This document shows positions 52,482 through 61,038 of a stretch of DNA of 64,000 nucleotides, in pieces (the stretch's first letter is position 1; each line of letters starts with the position of its first letter). The translations under genes were made by a program, and so were the position numbers. The stretch comes from CAVUNY01 sp963843535 (lineage in GTDB: Bacteria > Chloroflexota > Anaerolineae > Anaerolineales > Anaerolineaceae). The notes below the pieces were generated by a model. It made no database searches, was not told the DNA's origin, and worked only from the letters and a program-made list of their open reading frames with translations. The stretch lies in assembly GCA_963843535.1 (NCBI GenBank), contig CAWJKU010000004.1:62001-126000 (forward strand). Direction: 5' to 3'.

Positions 52482-54332
52482 ATGGATGAGCTACGGGAAT
52501 TCCGGGCAGCTTCACTGACCCGTTTAAAAACACGCCTGGAAGCCAGCCAGGTCAAATTGAATGGGCTGGACCGCCGCTTTTTTTGGGCCAGGTTACTCAC
52601 CCTGCTTGCCGGGGGCGCCGCCAGCATGCTGGCCTTAATTTACGGGCAGGGCGGCTTTGGCCTGCTGGTTCTGGCGCTGTTCATCGCCCTATTCACCGGG
52701 GTGGTGGTGCTGCACCGCAGGGTTGACCGCGCCCACCGGCGAATTCAACGTTCGTTGAACCTGGTCTCGGCGCAGCGAGCACGGATGCAGCTCGATTGGC
52801 CGGCGGTGCCCGCCGAGCAGTCGGTTGGGATCGCTCCCGAGCATCCCTTTTCCAGCGACCTCGACCTGGTGGGCAGCCGCTCGCTGCACCAGCTGGTCGA
52901 TACGGCTGCTTCGCATGGGGGCAGCAACCGATTGGCAGACTGGCTGTTGAACCCCGTCCTCGACCCGGGATCAATCCTTGAACGCCAGGGAATGGTGAAG
53001 GAACTGCTGCCGCTGCATGGATTCCGGTGGCGGTTGGCCATGGAGGGTGAGTCAGTAAAGGACGAAGCCGGCGGCCGGTGGGACGGCGAGACCTTGCTGC
53101 GCTGGCTGAACGCCAACCCGGGTGGGCGCTCGCTTATGCCCATTTTATCGATCCTGCTTGTCCTGGCAGCGGCGAATGTCTTTCTGTACGCGGGTTATGC
53201 CCTGGCAGGCCTGCCGGCGATCTGGCTGGGCAGCCTGAGCCTGTACGCTGCCCTTTATCTCTATAACTATAAAGCATACAAGGATTTGTTCGGCGACGCT
53301 TACACCCTGGGGAAAGCGCTGGACCAGTTTCGCATGATCCTCAGCACGCTGGAAAGCTATCCTTACCCGGAAGGCGGTGGGCTGTCGCGTTTATGCGCCG
53401 TATTCCGTAAGCCGGGGCAGCGCCCCTCCAGATTTCTGAAAGGGATCGTATGGATCACCTCCGCCGCCGGCCTGGAAAATAACCCAATCTTATCCCTGGC
53501 GCTCAATACGCTTCTGCCCTGGAATTTTATTTTTGCTTATCTTTTGAACCGCTATAAAGATGCCTTGCGCAGCACGCTCCCGATCTGGCTGAATACCTGG
53601 TATGAGGTTGAGGCATTATGTTCGCTGGCAAATCTCCTGTACCTGAATCCGGGGTATACCTTCCCCCAGATTGAAGAGAAAAAGCCGGGAGCAGGCGAGA
53701 TCACCTTTGAAGCGCACCAGGTGGGGCACCCCCTGCTGTCCGAAGCGGAAAAAGTATGCAATGATTTCGCCATCGGCAAGCTGGGCGAGGTGGCGTTGAT
53801 TACCGGTTCGAATATGTCCGGAAAAAGCACCTTTTTGCGCACCCTGGGTATAAATCTCTGCCTGGCGTTCGCGGGTGGGCCGGTCAACGCGCAGCACCTG
53901 CATACCGGTCTTTTTCGCTTGTTTACCTGCATCCAGGTCAATGATTCGCTCAGTAACGGAATTTCTTATTTTTATGCCGAAGTCCGCCGGCTTAAGGCCC
54001 TGCTGCAAGGCCTGGAAGGCGGCCAGCACTATCCACTTTTCTTCTTGATCGATGAAATTTTTCGGGGTACGAACAACCGCGAACGGCAGATCGGCAGCCA
54101 GGCCTATGTGCGCGCGTTGACCCTGGGGTACGGTGCCGGGGCAATCTCCACCCACGATCTCGAGCTGGTGAAGCTGGCAGATATGGGATTGCCCATCGTG
54201 AATTATCATTTTCGTGAAGACATCCGCGACGGGCAGATGGCTTTTGATTACCGCTTGCGTCCGGGGCCCTGTCCCACGACGAATGCTTTGAAGATTATGG
54301 CCCTGGAAGGCCTGCCGATCGAACCCCTGTAA
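52482..54332 (+). CDS. Membrane-associated MutS-like ATPase
   Basis: A 616-residue protein with the MutS core and ATPase domains but no mismatch-binding domain. The ATPase part has Walker A GSNMSGKST (about 443-451), the Walker B FFLIDEIFRGTN (about 524-535) and the STHD sensor near 555. Unlike MutS and MutS2 it has two membrane hairpins: helices at about 40-80 and 218-262. It lacks the Smr nuclease domain of MutS2. Proteins of this membrane-bound MutS subgroup occur in Bacteroidetes and Chloroflexota, and their role is not established. The neighbouring DUF4342 and membrane proteins are possible partners. Confidence 0.85.
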   Translation: MDELREFRAASLTRLKTRLEASQVKLNGLDRRFFWARLLTLLAGGAASMLALIYGQGGFGLLVLALFIALFTGVVVLHRRVDRAHRRIQRSLNLVSAQRARMQLDWPAVPAEQSVGIAPEHPFSSDLDLVGSRSLHQLVDTAASHGGSNRLADWLLNPVLDPGSILERQGMVKELLPLHGFRWRLAMEGESVKDEAGGRWDGETLLRWLNANPGGRSLMPILSILLVLAAANVFLYAGYALAGLPAIWLGSLSLYAALYLYNYKAYKDLFGDAYTLGKALDQFRMILSTLESYPYPEGGGLSRLCAVFRKPGQRPSRFLKGIVWITSAAGLENNPILSLALNTLLPWNFIFAYLLNRYKDALRSTLPIWLNTWYEVEALCSLANLLYLNPGYTFPQIEEKKPGAGEITFEAHQVGHPLLSEAEKVCNDFAIGKLGEVALITGSNMSGKSTFLRTLGINLCLAFAGGPVNAQHLHTGLFRLFTCIQVNDSLSNGISYFYAEVRRLKALLQGLEGGQHYPLFFLIDEIFRGTNNRERQIGSQAYVRALTLGYGAGAISTHDLELVKLADMGLPIVNYHFREDIRDGQMAFDYRLRPGPCPTTNALKIMALEGLPIEPL

Positions 54333-54390
54333 CAGCCGATTTATTAACGTGGACCGCGCACGCGTAGCGCGCCTGTGGCGAATAATGCCC

Positions 54391-54431
54391 GGGTGTTTTT
54401 CGTTGCGACGTAGTCGCAACGAAAAACACCC
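54391..54431. repeat. Hairpin repeat R3, copy C
   Basis: A perfect 19-bp stem (54391-54409 with 54413-54431, loop GTA) between the convergent MutS-like and histidine kinase genes. It shares outer arms GGGTGTTT/AAACACCC with copies A and B and the inner GCGAC/GTCGC with copy B. The middle of the stem differs from both while remaining fully paired. Confidence 0.75.
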
Positions 54432-54448
54432 AAAACATGAAAATAGGA

Positions 54449-55822
54449 TTATTGCGCCTCGTTGGCGGTTTTTTCGGCCACAGGCACAGAAATGGTGAAG
54501 GTAGCGCCCAGTCCCAGGCTGCTTTCGACATCGATAGTTCCACCCTGGGCTTCGACGATGGAGCGGGCGATAGCCAGGCCAAGCCCCGACTCGCCGTTCT
54601 GTGTACGCGATGGATCTCCGCGGAAAAAGCGGTCGAATATGTGCGGCAGAACCTCTGAATCAATCCCCTTTCCATTGTCGCTGACACGCAGGGTTACCGT
54701 ATCGCCGGTGGAGGCTGCCGACAGCACGATCTTTCCGCCGCGCGGGGTATAACGGAAAGCGTTGGCCACCAGATTATCAAAAACCTGGTTCATGCGTTCC
54801 GGGTCCACGTTCACTTCGGGTAAATCCTCGGCGGGTTCCACCTGCAGCAAAACCTCTTTTTGTTTTGAGGCCAGATCGTGGCGGGCGACAACCCGGTTCA
54901 ACATGGCTAGAGGGGGCGTGGGCTGAAGGGTAACGGAAAGCTCGCCTACATCGGCTAATGAAAGCGTGCGCAAATCATCGATCAGTTTGTTGAGGTGCTG
55001 GGTCTCCTGGTACACGATGGAGTAAATCTCAGGCGTGCCGGGAAGCTTTCCGTCGTTTAGAGCCTCTGAATATCCGGTAATCACACTTAATGGCGTTCGC
55101 AAATCGTGGGCAATATCCGCAGTCATTTGCCGGCGAGCGCGGGTGGACTGGGCGAGGTCGCGGCTCATCTTGTTAAAAGAGGCTGCCAGGTTTCCCAGTT
55201 CGTCTTTTGAGCGGATTTTTACCTGCTGGTCGAGGTTCCCGTGGGCGATTTGGTCCGTGGCGGCGGTAAGCTCGCGCAGCGAACGGGTCATGGTGTAGGC
55301 CAGGAATCCACCCAATGCAAGGGCCAGCCCGGCAGCGACCAGGCTGCTGATCAAGGTAGCCTGGTTAACCGCGCCGAGGAAAACATCTTCGGGAGAATTG
55401 GGCACCAACAGCGGCGGTGGAGTATCTTGAACCAGCCAGCCTACCGTGGCATTGTCGTACTTGATGGCAATGGGGCGGGTAAAATCGCTGTCGGGCAGTT
55501 TTTGACCGATGGCATCCGTCTTCATGCTGGCTAAAACTACGTGGTTCAGGTCAACCAATATAAAGCGCAGCGGTGAGCGGCGTGATTCTGGCCGTTGTGG
55601 GTTTTGCTGGATAAAACGGTAGTCATTGGCAACACCTACCCAACTGGAATGTTCCTGGTAATATTGGGTCAGGTTGTCGACCATGGTCTGCTCTTCCCGG
55701 CTCACAATGAACTGGTCAAATGCAGAGCGCGTGCGCAGCTGTAAAATGACCGCCACCAGCACTGCACCGGTCAGTCCGATTAGCAAAAAAGCAAGTGTGA
55801 GCTTGAGAGCCAGTGAACGCAT
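54449..55822 (-). CDS. Sensor histidine kinase
   Basis: A 457-residue two-component sensor of the EnvZ/BaeS type. Membrane helices at about 8-30 and 156-178 enclose an extracytoplasmic sensor domain of about 125 residues; a HAMP domain follows (about 175-228), then the dimerisation domain with the phosphorylated His239 in ADIAHDLRTPLS, and the ATPase domain with NLVANAFRYTP (N box), VSDNGKGID (G1) and GESGLGLAI (G2). The response regulator gene lies directly upstream with a 21-bp gap, so both are in one operon. The sensor domain ligand is unknown; the adjacent secreted helical-repeat protein is a candidate target or accessory factor. Confidence 0.95.
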   Translation of the reverse strand: MRSLALKLTLAFLLIGLTGAVLVAVILQLRTRSAFDQFIVSREEQTMVDNLTQYYQEHSSWVGVANDYRFIQQNPQRPESRRSPLRFILVDLNHVVLASMKTDAIGQKLPDSDFTRPIAIKYDNATVGWLVQDTPPPLLVPNSPEDVFLGAVNQATLISSLVAAGLALALGGFLAYTMTRSLRELTAATDQIAHGNLDQQVKIRSKDELGNLAASFNKMSRDLAQSTRARRQMTADIAHDLRTPLSVITGYSEALNDGKLPGTPEIYSIVYQETQHLNKLIDDLRTLSLADVGELSVTLQPTPPLAMLNRVVARHDLASKQKEVLLQVEPAEDLPEVNVDPERMNQVFDNLVANAFRYTPRGGKIVLSAASTGDTVTLRVSDNGKGIDSEVLPHIFDRFFRGDPSRTQNGESGLGLAIARSIVEAQGGTIDVESSLGLGATFTISVPVAEKTANEAQ

Positions 55823-55843
55823 TCGGTCTTCTTTCTTTGAGGC

Positions 55844-56524
55844 TTATTCCACAAAACGGTAGCCGGCGCCGTAAACGGTTTCGATATAGCGCGGATTCGC
55901 AGGGTCGGGTTCAATCTTGGTGCGCAGGTTGCGGATATGAACATCGATGCTGCGCTCGTAAGCCTCATAGGCCGTACCCTGCAGGTGATCGAGCAGTTCC
56001 ATGCGCGAAAAAACCCTGCCGGGAGAGGTCATTAAAATTGACAGCAGGTCAAATTCAGAAGGAGTCAGGGTGACAGGCGATGTGCCAACGATTACCGAGC
56101 GCTTTTCGGGGTCGAGGATGATATCGGCGGCGCGGATGATTTCCAGCCCGGTGGATTGTTTATCAATGCGGCGCAGCACGGCGCGCACCCTGGCTGTCAG
56201 CTCGCGCGGGCTGAATGGTTTGGTCACATAGTCGTCGGCGCCTAATTCCAGACCGAGCACCTTATCATATTCTTCGATGCGGGCGGTCAGGATGATCACC
56301 GGTGTATCGGCTTCGCGGCTGTATGCTTTTAGAAACTCATACCCGCCCATTTCCGGCATCATTAAATCGAGAATAATCAGGTTGGGTTTATCATGGCGAG
56401 CGACGTACAGGGCTTCCTGTCCATCACCAGCCGTACTCACTTCAAATCCTTCCTGCGCCAAATAACTCTTAACCATGGTTCGCAGCTGAGGGTTGTCATC
56501 GACGACTAATATTTTCTTTACCAT
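55844..56524 (-). CDS. OmpR/PhoB-family response regulator
   Basis: A 226-residue regulator. The receiver domain has the acidic pocket Asp9/Asp10, the phosphoacceptor Asp53 in LIILDLMMPEM, Thr in ILTARI and Lys in VTKPFSP; a winged-helix DNA-binding domain of OmpR type follows (about 130-225), ending IETVYGAGYRFVE. It surely pairs with the kinase encoded 21 bp downstream. Its upstream region (56525-56662) is shared with the 3' end of the helical-repeat protein gene, so the three minus-strand genes may be partly co-transcribed. Confidence 0.96.
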   Translation of the reverse strand: MVKKILVVDDNPQLRTMVKSYLAQEGFEVSTAGDGQEALYVARHDKPNLIILDLMMPEMGGYEFLKAYSREADTPVIILTARIEEYDKVLGLELGADDYVTKPFSPRELTARVRAVLRRIDKQSTGLEIIRAADIILDPEKRSVIVGTSPVTLTPSEFDLLSILMTSPGRVFSRMELLDHLQGTAYEAYERSIDVHIRNLRTKIEPDPANPRYIETVYGAGYRFVE

Positions 56525-56619
56525 ACTGTTTCTCTTATACGTACCAAAAAAAGGGTGGTGAAATTCATGGCTAGTTTTTTACTATCTTACCTCAAAAGGC
56601 CTTTTTCGATAAATTGTTT

Positions 56620-56642
56620 CCCGGGCGGACAAACCGCCCGGG
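56620..56642 (-). terminator. GC-rich hairpin, possible terminator
   Basis: CCCGGGCGG (56620-56628) pairs with CCGCCCGGG (56634-56642) around ACAAA. It lies 21 bp after the helical-repeat gene (minus strand). The T tract is poor, so it may only attenuate read-through into the response regulator gene. Confidence 0.4.
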
Positions 56643-56662
56643 ATTTCCATATATTTTCCGGT

Positions 56663-57466
56663 TTAGAAGCTCTGACCGGATGGAGTGGTGGTCGTACCGG
56701 GGGTAACCGGCGTGAACCGACCACCGCGACCGCCGTGCCCATGCGGGCCGCCGAAGTCGCCAAAACCGCCAAAACCGCCAAATCCATTAAATCCGCGCGA
56801 GCCCATTTGGGTCGCATTTTTCAGGATCTGGTCTGCCTGGGCCTGGGTGATGACACCGCTTTGTACGGCCTGGTTGACCGCAGCCTCAAAGGCAGACTGC
56901 ATGGATGACTGGAACTGCGCGCTGTTGCCCAGGGCATAGCGGCCTTTCATCAGATCGGCCTGGTCCTGGGTCATGGTTCCGGCTGTGACAGCCGCATCGA
57001 TGCGGGCGTCGAAGGCCTTTTGGCGGGCAGTTGTGAGTTGGTCCGCGCTGATATTGAGCGCTTTAGCCAGCAAGGCATTAAAGTCGATGTTGGCATCGTT
57101 CAGCCAGCGACCATCGATATGCCCGTTAGCCCGTGCCGCAAGCTGGTCAGCCTGGGCCTGGGTGAGCTTTCCGTCGGCGACGGCTTGCTTGAGAGCCTCG
57201 GTCGTCGCGGTCTGGTAAGCGGCGCTGAGCTGATCGGTCGTGACGCCCAACGCATCTGCCAGGTACTGGTCTGTTGATTCGCCAGCTTTGCCGCCTACCC
57301 AGTCATGCCCTTTTTCGGACTGCTGCGGGGTTGCCGGGGTGGCAGGCGCCGCCTGAGTAGGCTCAGGCGCCTGCGCGCTCACATTCTGGTATGCAGCGAC
57401 GCCGAAGACGGCTGCTACCGATAAAACACTGATTGCCAGAAATGGCAACACTTTTTTCAAACGCAT
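56663..57466 (-). CDS. Secreted helical-repeat protein
   Basis: A 267-residue exported protein with a signal peptide (cleavage near VSAQA) and a Pro/Ala/Thr-rich spacer. Three related helical units follow, each ending in a variant of LTQAQADQL: about 72-112, 122-167 and 178-215 (KLTQAQADQL, TMTQDQADLM, VITQAQADQIL). The C-terminal 45 residues are Gly/Phe-rich (FNGFGGFGGFGDFGG) and then a disordered HGHGGRGGRF and Thr/Pro tail. I know such alternating repeats from secreted proteins of Actinobacteria and Chloroflexota, of unknown role; a chaperone-like or envelope-stress function is possible. Its position upstream of the two-component genes suggests a regulatory link. Confidence 0.75.
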   Translation of the reverse strand: MRLKKVLPFLAISVLSVAAVFGVAAYQNVSAQAPEPTQAAPATPATPQQSEKGHDWVGGKAGESTDQYLADALGVTTDQLSAAYQTATTEALKQAVADGKLTQAQADQLAARANGHIDGRWLNDANIDFNALLAKALNISADQLTTARQKAFDARIDAAVTAGTMTQDQADLMKGRYALGNSAQFQSSMQSAFEAAVNQAVQSGVITQAQADQILKNATQMGSRGFNGFGGFGGFGDFGGPHGHGGRGGRFTPVTPGTTTTPSGQSF

Positions 57467-57681
57467 AAATATCTCCTTTTTTTGAAGCTGTATTTAATCC
57501 AATTGGACTATGTCATCAGGATAACAAGAACTTATTCAGAAATTATTAGGATCGGATTGGGAAATGTTTTAGGCGCGTGAGCGAGTGATCCGGCGTTTCG
57601 CTCTATAATGAGGGAGATAATTTGTTAAGCAAGGTGCTGTTTGGAAAAAATATCCTGTTTTTTCGTGTTATGGAGGCAATT

Positions 57682-58620
57682 ATGATAGACCAACCCTATT
57701 GGCCCGCGCCCCAGCAGCCCTACGACCAGCGCCGAGTCCTATACCTGGAATATTGCGCCGCCCAGAAAGTGGCGGGGCGGACGGGCTTTTTTAGCCAGAT
57801 CGCCCGGCTGGAATTAGGTCGCGACCCGGTGGACGAGGATTCCATCCTGGAAGGGATCGCATTCGTCGATTCGCGCCAGGATTGCTGTGATTTCGCGGTG
57901 GGCGGCCTGCTGCGTATTTTTTACAAGTATCATAACAGCCCACTGATCTCGCGTGACCTGATCGCCAGGATCGAGGACTGTCTGCTGCGTTTTAAGTACT
58001 GGTGGGATGAGCCTGAGGGAGATAACAAGCGCTGTTACTGGACCGAAAACCACCAGATCATTTTCCACGCGGATGAACTGCTCGCGGGGCAGTTATTTAA
58101 GGACCGCGTTTTCCAGAATAATGCCAGGAATGGCATTTATCACATGGAGCATGCCCTGCACCTGATCCGGCGCTGGTTTGATTTTCGCGTCAAGTTTGGG
58201 TTCAGCGAATGGCTTTCCAACTGTTATTTCGAAGAAGATTTGTTGGCCCTGGTCAATTTGTATGATTTCGCCGAACAGGAAGATATCCGCCGGCTGGCCG
58301 GGCTGACGATCGACTTGATCCTGTTCGAGATGGCCTTGCATACTTACCGCGGTGTGATGGGCTGCACCCACGGGCGCACCTACACCCGCCTGATCAAAGG
58401 CGGGCGCGGAGAGGATGCCTCTTCGACCGCCAAGCTGATGCTGGGCATGGGGCTCTTTAACAAGCCGTCCGCCCTGGGAACGGTGCCGCTGGCGACCAGC
58501 GCATACCGCTGCCCACCCGTGATCGAAGCCATTGCCCAGGACCTGGATGCACCGCAGGTATTCAAAGAGCGCCACAGTTTTAATATGGAACAGGCAGAAG
58601 TCATACGGGTTGTCGTTTGA
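57682..58620 (+). CDS. Conserved hypothetical protein, N-terminal part (frameshifted)
   Basis: A 312-residue fragment of one protein continued at 58598-59566. The ATG at 57682 follows TGGAGG. The sequence is mostly helical, with aromatic-rich pieces such as CLLRFKYWWDEPEGDNKRCYW and RLIKGGRGEDASSTAKLM, suggesting an (alpha/alpha) toroid of the type seen in polysaccharide lyases and six-hairpin glycosidases; I do not recognise the family. The last ten residues (VIRVVV and stop) are out of frame: reading shifts by one base near 58598, after MEQAE, into SYGLSFDSVEDGYLFW. There is no signal peptide. Confidence 0.7.
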   Translation: MIDQPYWPAPQQPYDQRRVLYLEYCAAQKVAGRTGFFSQIARLELGRDPVDEDSILEGIAFVDSRQDCCDFAVGGLLRIFYKYHNSPLISRDLIARIEDCLLRFKYWWDEPEGDNKRCYWTENHQIIFHADELLAGQLFKDRVFQNNARNGIYHMEHALHLIRRWFDFRVKFGFSEWLSNCYFEEDLLALVNLYDFAEQEDIRRLAGLTIDLILFEMALHTYRGVMGCTHGRTYTRLIKGGRGEDASSTAKLMLGMGLFNKPSALGTVPLATSAYRCPPVIEAIAQDLDAPQVFKERHSFNMEQAEVIRVVV

Positions 58621-59566
58621 CAGTGTCGAGGACGGGTATTTGTTCTGGAGCGTCCAGGATTATACCCACGAAAAAGTGGCTGCGATTTCCAGGAGGATTG
58701 AAGAGCTCTACCACATGCGGGTTGAAACTTACGAGCCGCGTTACCAGCAAATGCGCCGGGCGCAGGTCGCGAAATACGGCAGGGTGGTGGATCCCAACCT
58801 GGATGTGCATGCCCTGACCGAAGTCCACGTGCAGACCTACCGCACACCCCATTACATGTTAAGCTGCGCGCAAGATTACCGCCCCGGCAAGCCCGGTTAC
58901 CAGCAGCATATCTGGCAGGCCACCCTGGGCATCGACGCCGTGGTTTTTACCAACCATCCCGGATCGCTCAACGAAACTTCACGGCCCAACTATTGGGCGG
59001 GCAACGGCATCTTGCCGCGGACGGCCCAGCATGAAAATGTGCTGGTTTGCCTGCACAGCATCCTGCCGGACGACAGCTACCCCTTCGCGCATGCCTATTT
59101 CCCGCGGGAGGCATTTGATGAAGTGGTGGAGCGCGGTCATTGGATTTGTGCCCGCAGCAGGGATGGTTACCTGGGGTTGTACGTGCAGCAGTCCTACCGC
59201 TGGCTAAAAAACCAAGCGGGACGGGTGGAGGAGGTACGGGTCGATGCCCCGGATTCGGTCTGGGTGTGCGAAATGGGAGATCGGGAGCATTGGGGAAGCT
59301 TCGAGCATTTCATGACGGCAGTCTGTGAGGCGAGGATCGAATGCCAGGGTTTGCAGGTCGAATATACTTCACCTTCTCGAGGGCGGGTCGTTTTCAGCTG
59401 GGAGGGGGATCTGGAAATCGCCGGCAAGGCAATCGCCCTGCACGATTATCCGCGCTTCGACAATCCTTACTGCCAGGCGCCGTTTCTCTCCCGCCGGCTG
59501 GTGATCCGGCGCGGTGCGGAAGAGGCGGCCCTGGATTTTCCTTTAATTATTGAATCCAGCCATTAG
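58598..59566 (+). CDS. Conserved hypothetical protein, C-terminal part (frameshifted)
   Basis: The continuation of the gene starting at 57682, in the next frame. About 320 residues carry VVDPNLDVHALTEVHVQTYRTPHYMLS, TLGIDAVVFTNHPGSLNETSRPNYWAGNG and a beta-rich C-terminal region (about 150-320) like a beta-sandwich domain that follows catalytic toroids in lyases. His, Asn and Tyr in the FTNHPG and RPNYWAG segments are possible catalytic residues. Joined, the two parts give about 625 residues without signal peptide. Because both parts are well preserved, a single-base sequencing error near 58598 is as likely as a true mutation. Confidence 0.7.
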   Translation, partial: KSYGLSFDSVEDGYLFWSVQDYTHEKVAAISRRIEELYHMRVETYEPRYQQMRRAQVAKYGRVVDPNLDVHALTEVHVQTYRTPHYMLSCAQDYRPGKPGYQQHIWQATLGIDAVVFTNHPGSLNETSRPNYWAGNGILPRTAQHENVLVCLHSILPDDSYPFAHAYFPREAFDEVVERGHWICARSRDGYLGLYVQQSYRWLKNQAGRVEEVRVDAPDSVWVCEMGDREHWGSFEHFMTAVCEARIECQGLQVEYTSPSRGRVVFSWEGDLEIAGKAIALHDYPRFDNPYCQAPFLSRRLVIRRGAEEAALDFPLIIESSH

Positions 59567-59573
59567 CTAAAAA

Positions 59574-59617
59574 ATCACCCCCGCCAGAGAGAGGCGGAGG
59601 CCGGGGGGTGGTGATCT
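59574..59617. terminator. Hairpin between convergent genes
   Basis: ATCACCCCC near 59573-59581 pairs imperfectly with GGGGGTGGTGAT (59605-59616 region), enclosing CCGCC/GGCGG, and a run of T follows. It can terminate the gene ending at 59566. Confidence 0.5.
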
Positions 59618-59619
59618 TT

Positions 59620-60828
59620 TTATGCCTCCATCGCGACTTGCAGTTCCCGTACGGCCTGACGTTCAACGTCGTGCACATCCTGGATGCGGGCGCGCATATT
59701 TTCGATGAAATCTTGCAGCGCGCTGCCGCTCAAAGGAAAAGCCAGGCTGGCTGCTTGCTTGAGAGATTTGATTTCCGCATTAATGCGCTGGATATCCTCC
59801 CGTGCGGCGCCCCCTTGGGTGCGGAACAGGGTCTTGCGCTGCAGCATCAGACGCCGGATGCTGCCAAAAGCTTCAATTTCATCCGGCAAAAGCGCTTTCC
59901 CCAGCGCTTCCCAGGCCTGCGCGGCTTCACGGAAGCCTGAGGCAGCCTGCAGCAGGCGCGGCGCCCGCAAGATGGCGCTGGCTTCGACCAGAAAATCGGC
60001 GTAGGTGTCGCGTTCGCCGCCGCAGCCGGGGTAATTCTGAATCGTGCCCAAAAAAGCCGAGACCAGCCCGGCTACCATCTTCTGCCCGGGCGGAAAAACA
60101 TTTGCCCAGCTGCCTTTCATTTTGGGTTCTGCCAACAGCTCGCGCCAGCGTTGGTAAGCCGCGAAACCAAAGTTAGCTGGCGAGCCTTTGGGCGGCAGGC
60201 CGGTATAAAGCTGGAGGGTGTCGCCAATGCCCTGCCGCACGGCTGAAACCAGGCGCTCCGGGTTGGGCGCGCTGAGGGTCATCACCCGAAATTTATCCTT
60301 TTTCACCCGGGCCCGGGCTTTTGCCAGCTCGCCGGTTGAGACCGTCAGGGGAACCTCGGCCTGGTCAGCGATCCACACCGTGTCTTTTTCTTCCTCATAG
60401 CCATATACCAGGACCGGGTACATCACGTACATATCATCCTCGTTGGGCAGCGAAAAATACGGCAGGCTGAAAATGTCAACCCAGGTAAGCGCCGGAAGGC
60501 CGCCTTCCAGCACGCCCAGCAGGTTCGTCCGGCCTTTTTCTGGCAGGCTGGTTTGCAAGATCTCCTGTTCTACCCCCAGGCGCTGGAGCAGCGTTTCCAG
60601 CGGGTCGAAAGTATTGCGGGTCAAAAGCGCCACGTGCGGGTCGTATCCTTGGTAGGCGAAGGAAAAATAACCCATTACGATCCCGCCGGATATTCCCAGC
60701 AGCAGCGCCTCGGTGTAAGGCTGCCCACTGTGCGGGGCGGTGACGCCGCGGTAAGCCCAAAAATTACATACGCTGCCGGTTTCCCAGTGCCGACCTAAAA
60801 AGTGATGATAGCCGTTCAAAATAGTCAT
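59620..60828 (-). CDS. BtrH/DUF4872-like protein
   Basis: A 402-residue soluble protein whose N-terminal half matches the BtrH N-terminal fold, a cysteine-peptidase-like acyltransferase first described in butirosin synthesis, with DUF4872-like sequence after it. The likely nucleophile is Cys21 in HWETGSVCNFW, near the N-terminus as in BtrH; VWIADQAEVPLTVSTGELAKAR is the family's conserved mid-segment, and the C-terminal 130 residues are helical. AAGGAGATCTACC precedes the ATG. No antibiotic or peptide biosynthesis genes adjoin it, so a hydrolase or transferase acting on an acyl/peptidyl substrate is all that can be said. Confidence 0.8.
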   Translation of the reverse strand: MTILNGYHHFLGRHWETGSVCNFWAYRGVTAPHSGQPYTEALLLGISGGIVMGYFSFAYQGYDPHVALLTRNTFDPLETLLQRLGVEQEILQTSLPEKGRTNLLGVLEGGLPALTWVDIFSLPYFSLPNEDDMYVMYPVLVYGYEEEKDTVWIADQAEVPLTVSTGELAKARARVKKDKFRVMTLSAPNPERLVSAVRQGIGDTLQLYTGLPPKGSPANFGFAAYQRWRELLAEPKMKGSWANVFPPGQKMVAGLVSAFLGTIQNYPGCGGERDTYADFLVEASAILRAPRLLQAASGFREAAQAWEALGKALLPDEIEAFGSIRRLMLQRKTLFRTQGGAAREDIQRINAEIKSLKQAASLAFPLSGSALQDFIENMRARIQDVHDVERQAVRELQVAMEA

Positions 60829-60906
60829 GGTAGATCTCCTTATAATGACTAAAATTATACAGAATTCGCCGGTTGTTTTGGTAAAAGAGAGACATACTTT
60901 CCAAAC

Positions 60907-60935
60907 TTGACAGTCCTTTGACCTGTGTTTAGACT
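60907..60935 (+). promoter_or_regulatory. Possible promoter of the sigma factor gene
   Basis: TTGACA (60907-60912) and TAGACT (60930-60935) are 17 bp apart in the divergent gap before the ECF sigma gene. This is a housekeeping-type promoter; an ECF-type autoregulatory promoter (AAC and GTC-like) was not identified. Confidence 0.4.
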
Positions 60936-61038
60936 TTGCAAAAAAGTACGGTTATATTCCCGGCGAAACGACCCCTTTTTTTTCATTTTGCGTTATACAT
61001 AATGTAGCTACATCAATCTCGTACCTTCTGGATACCGA

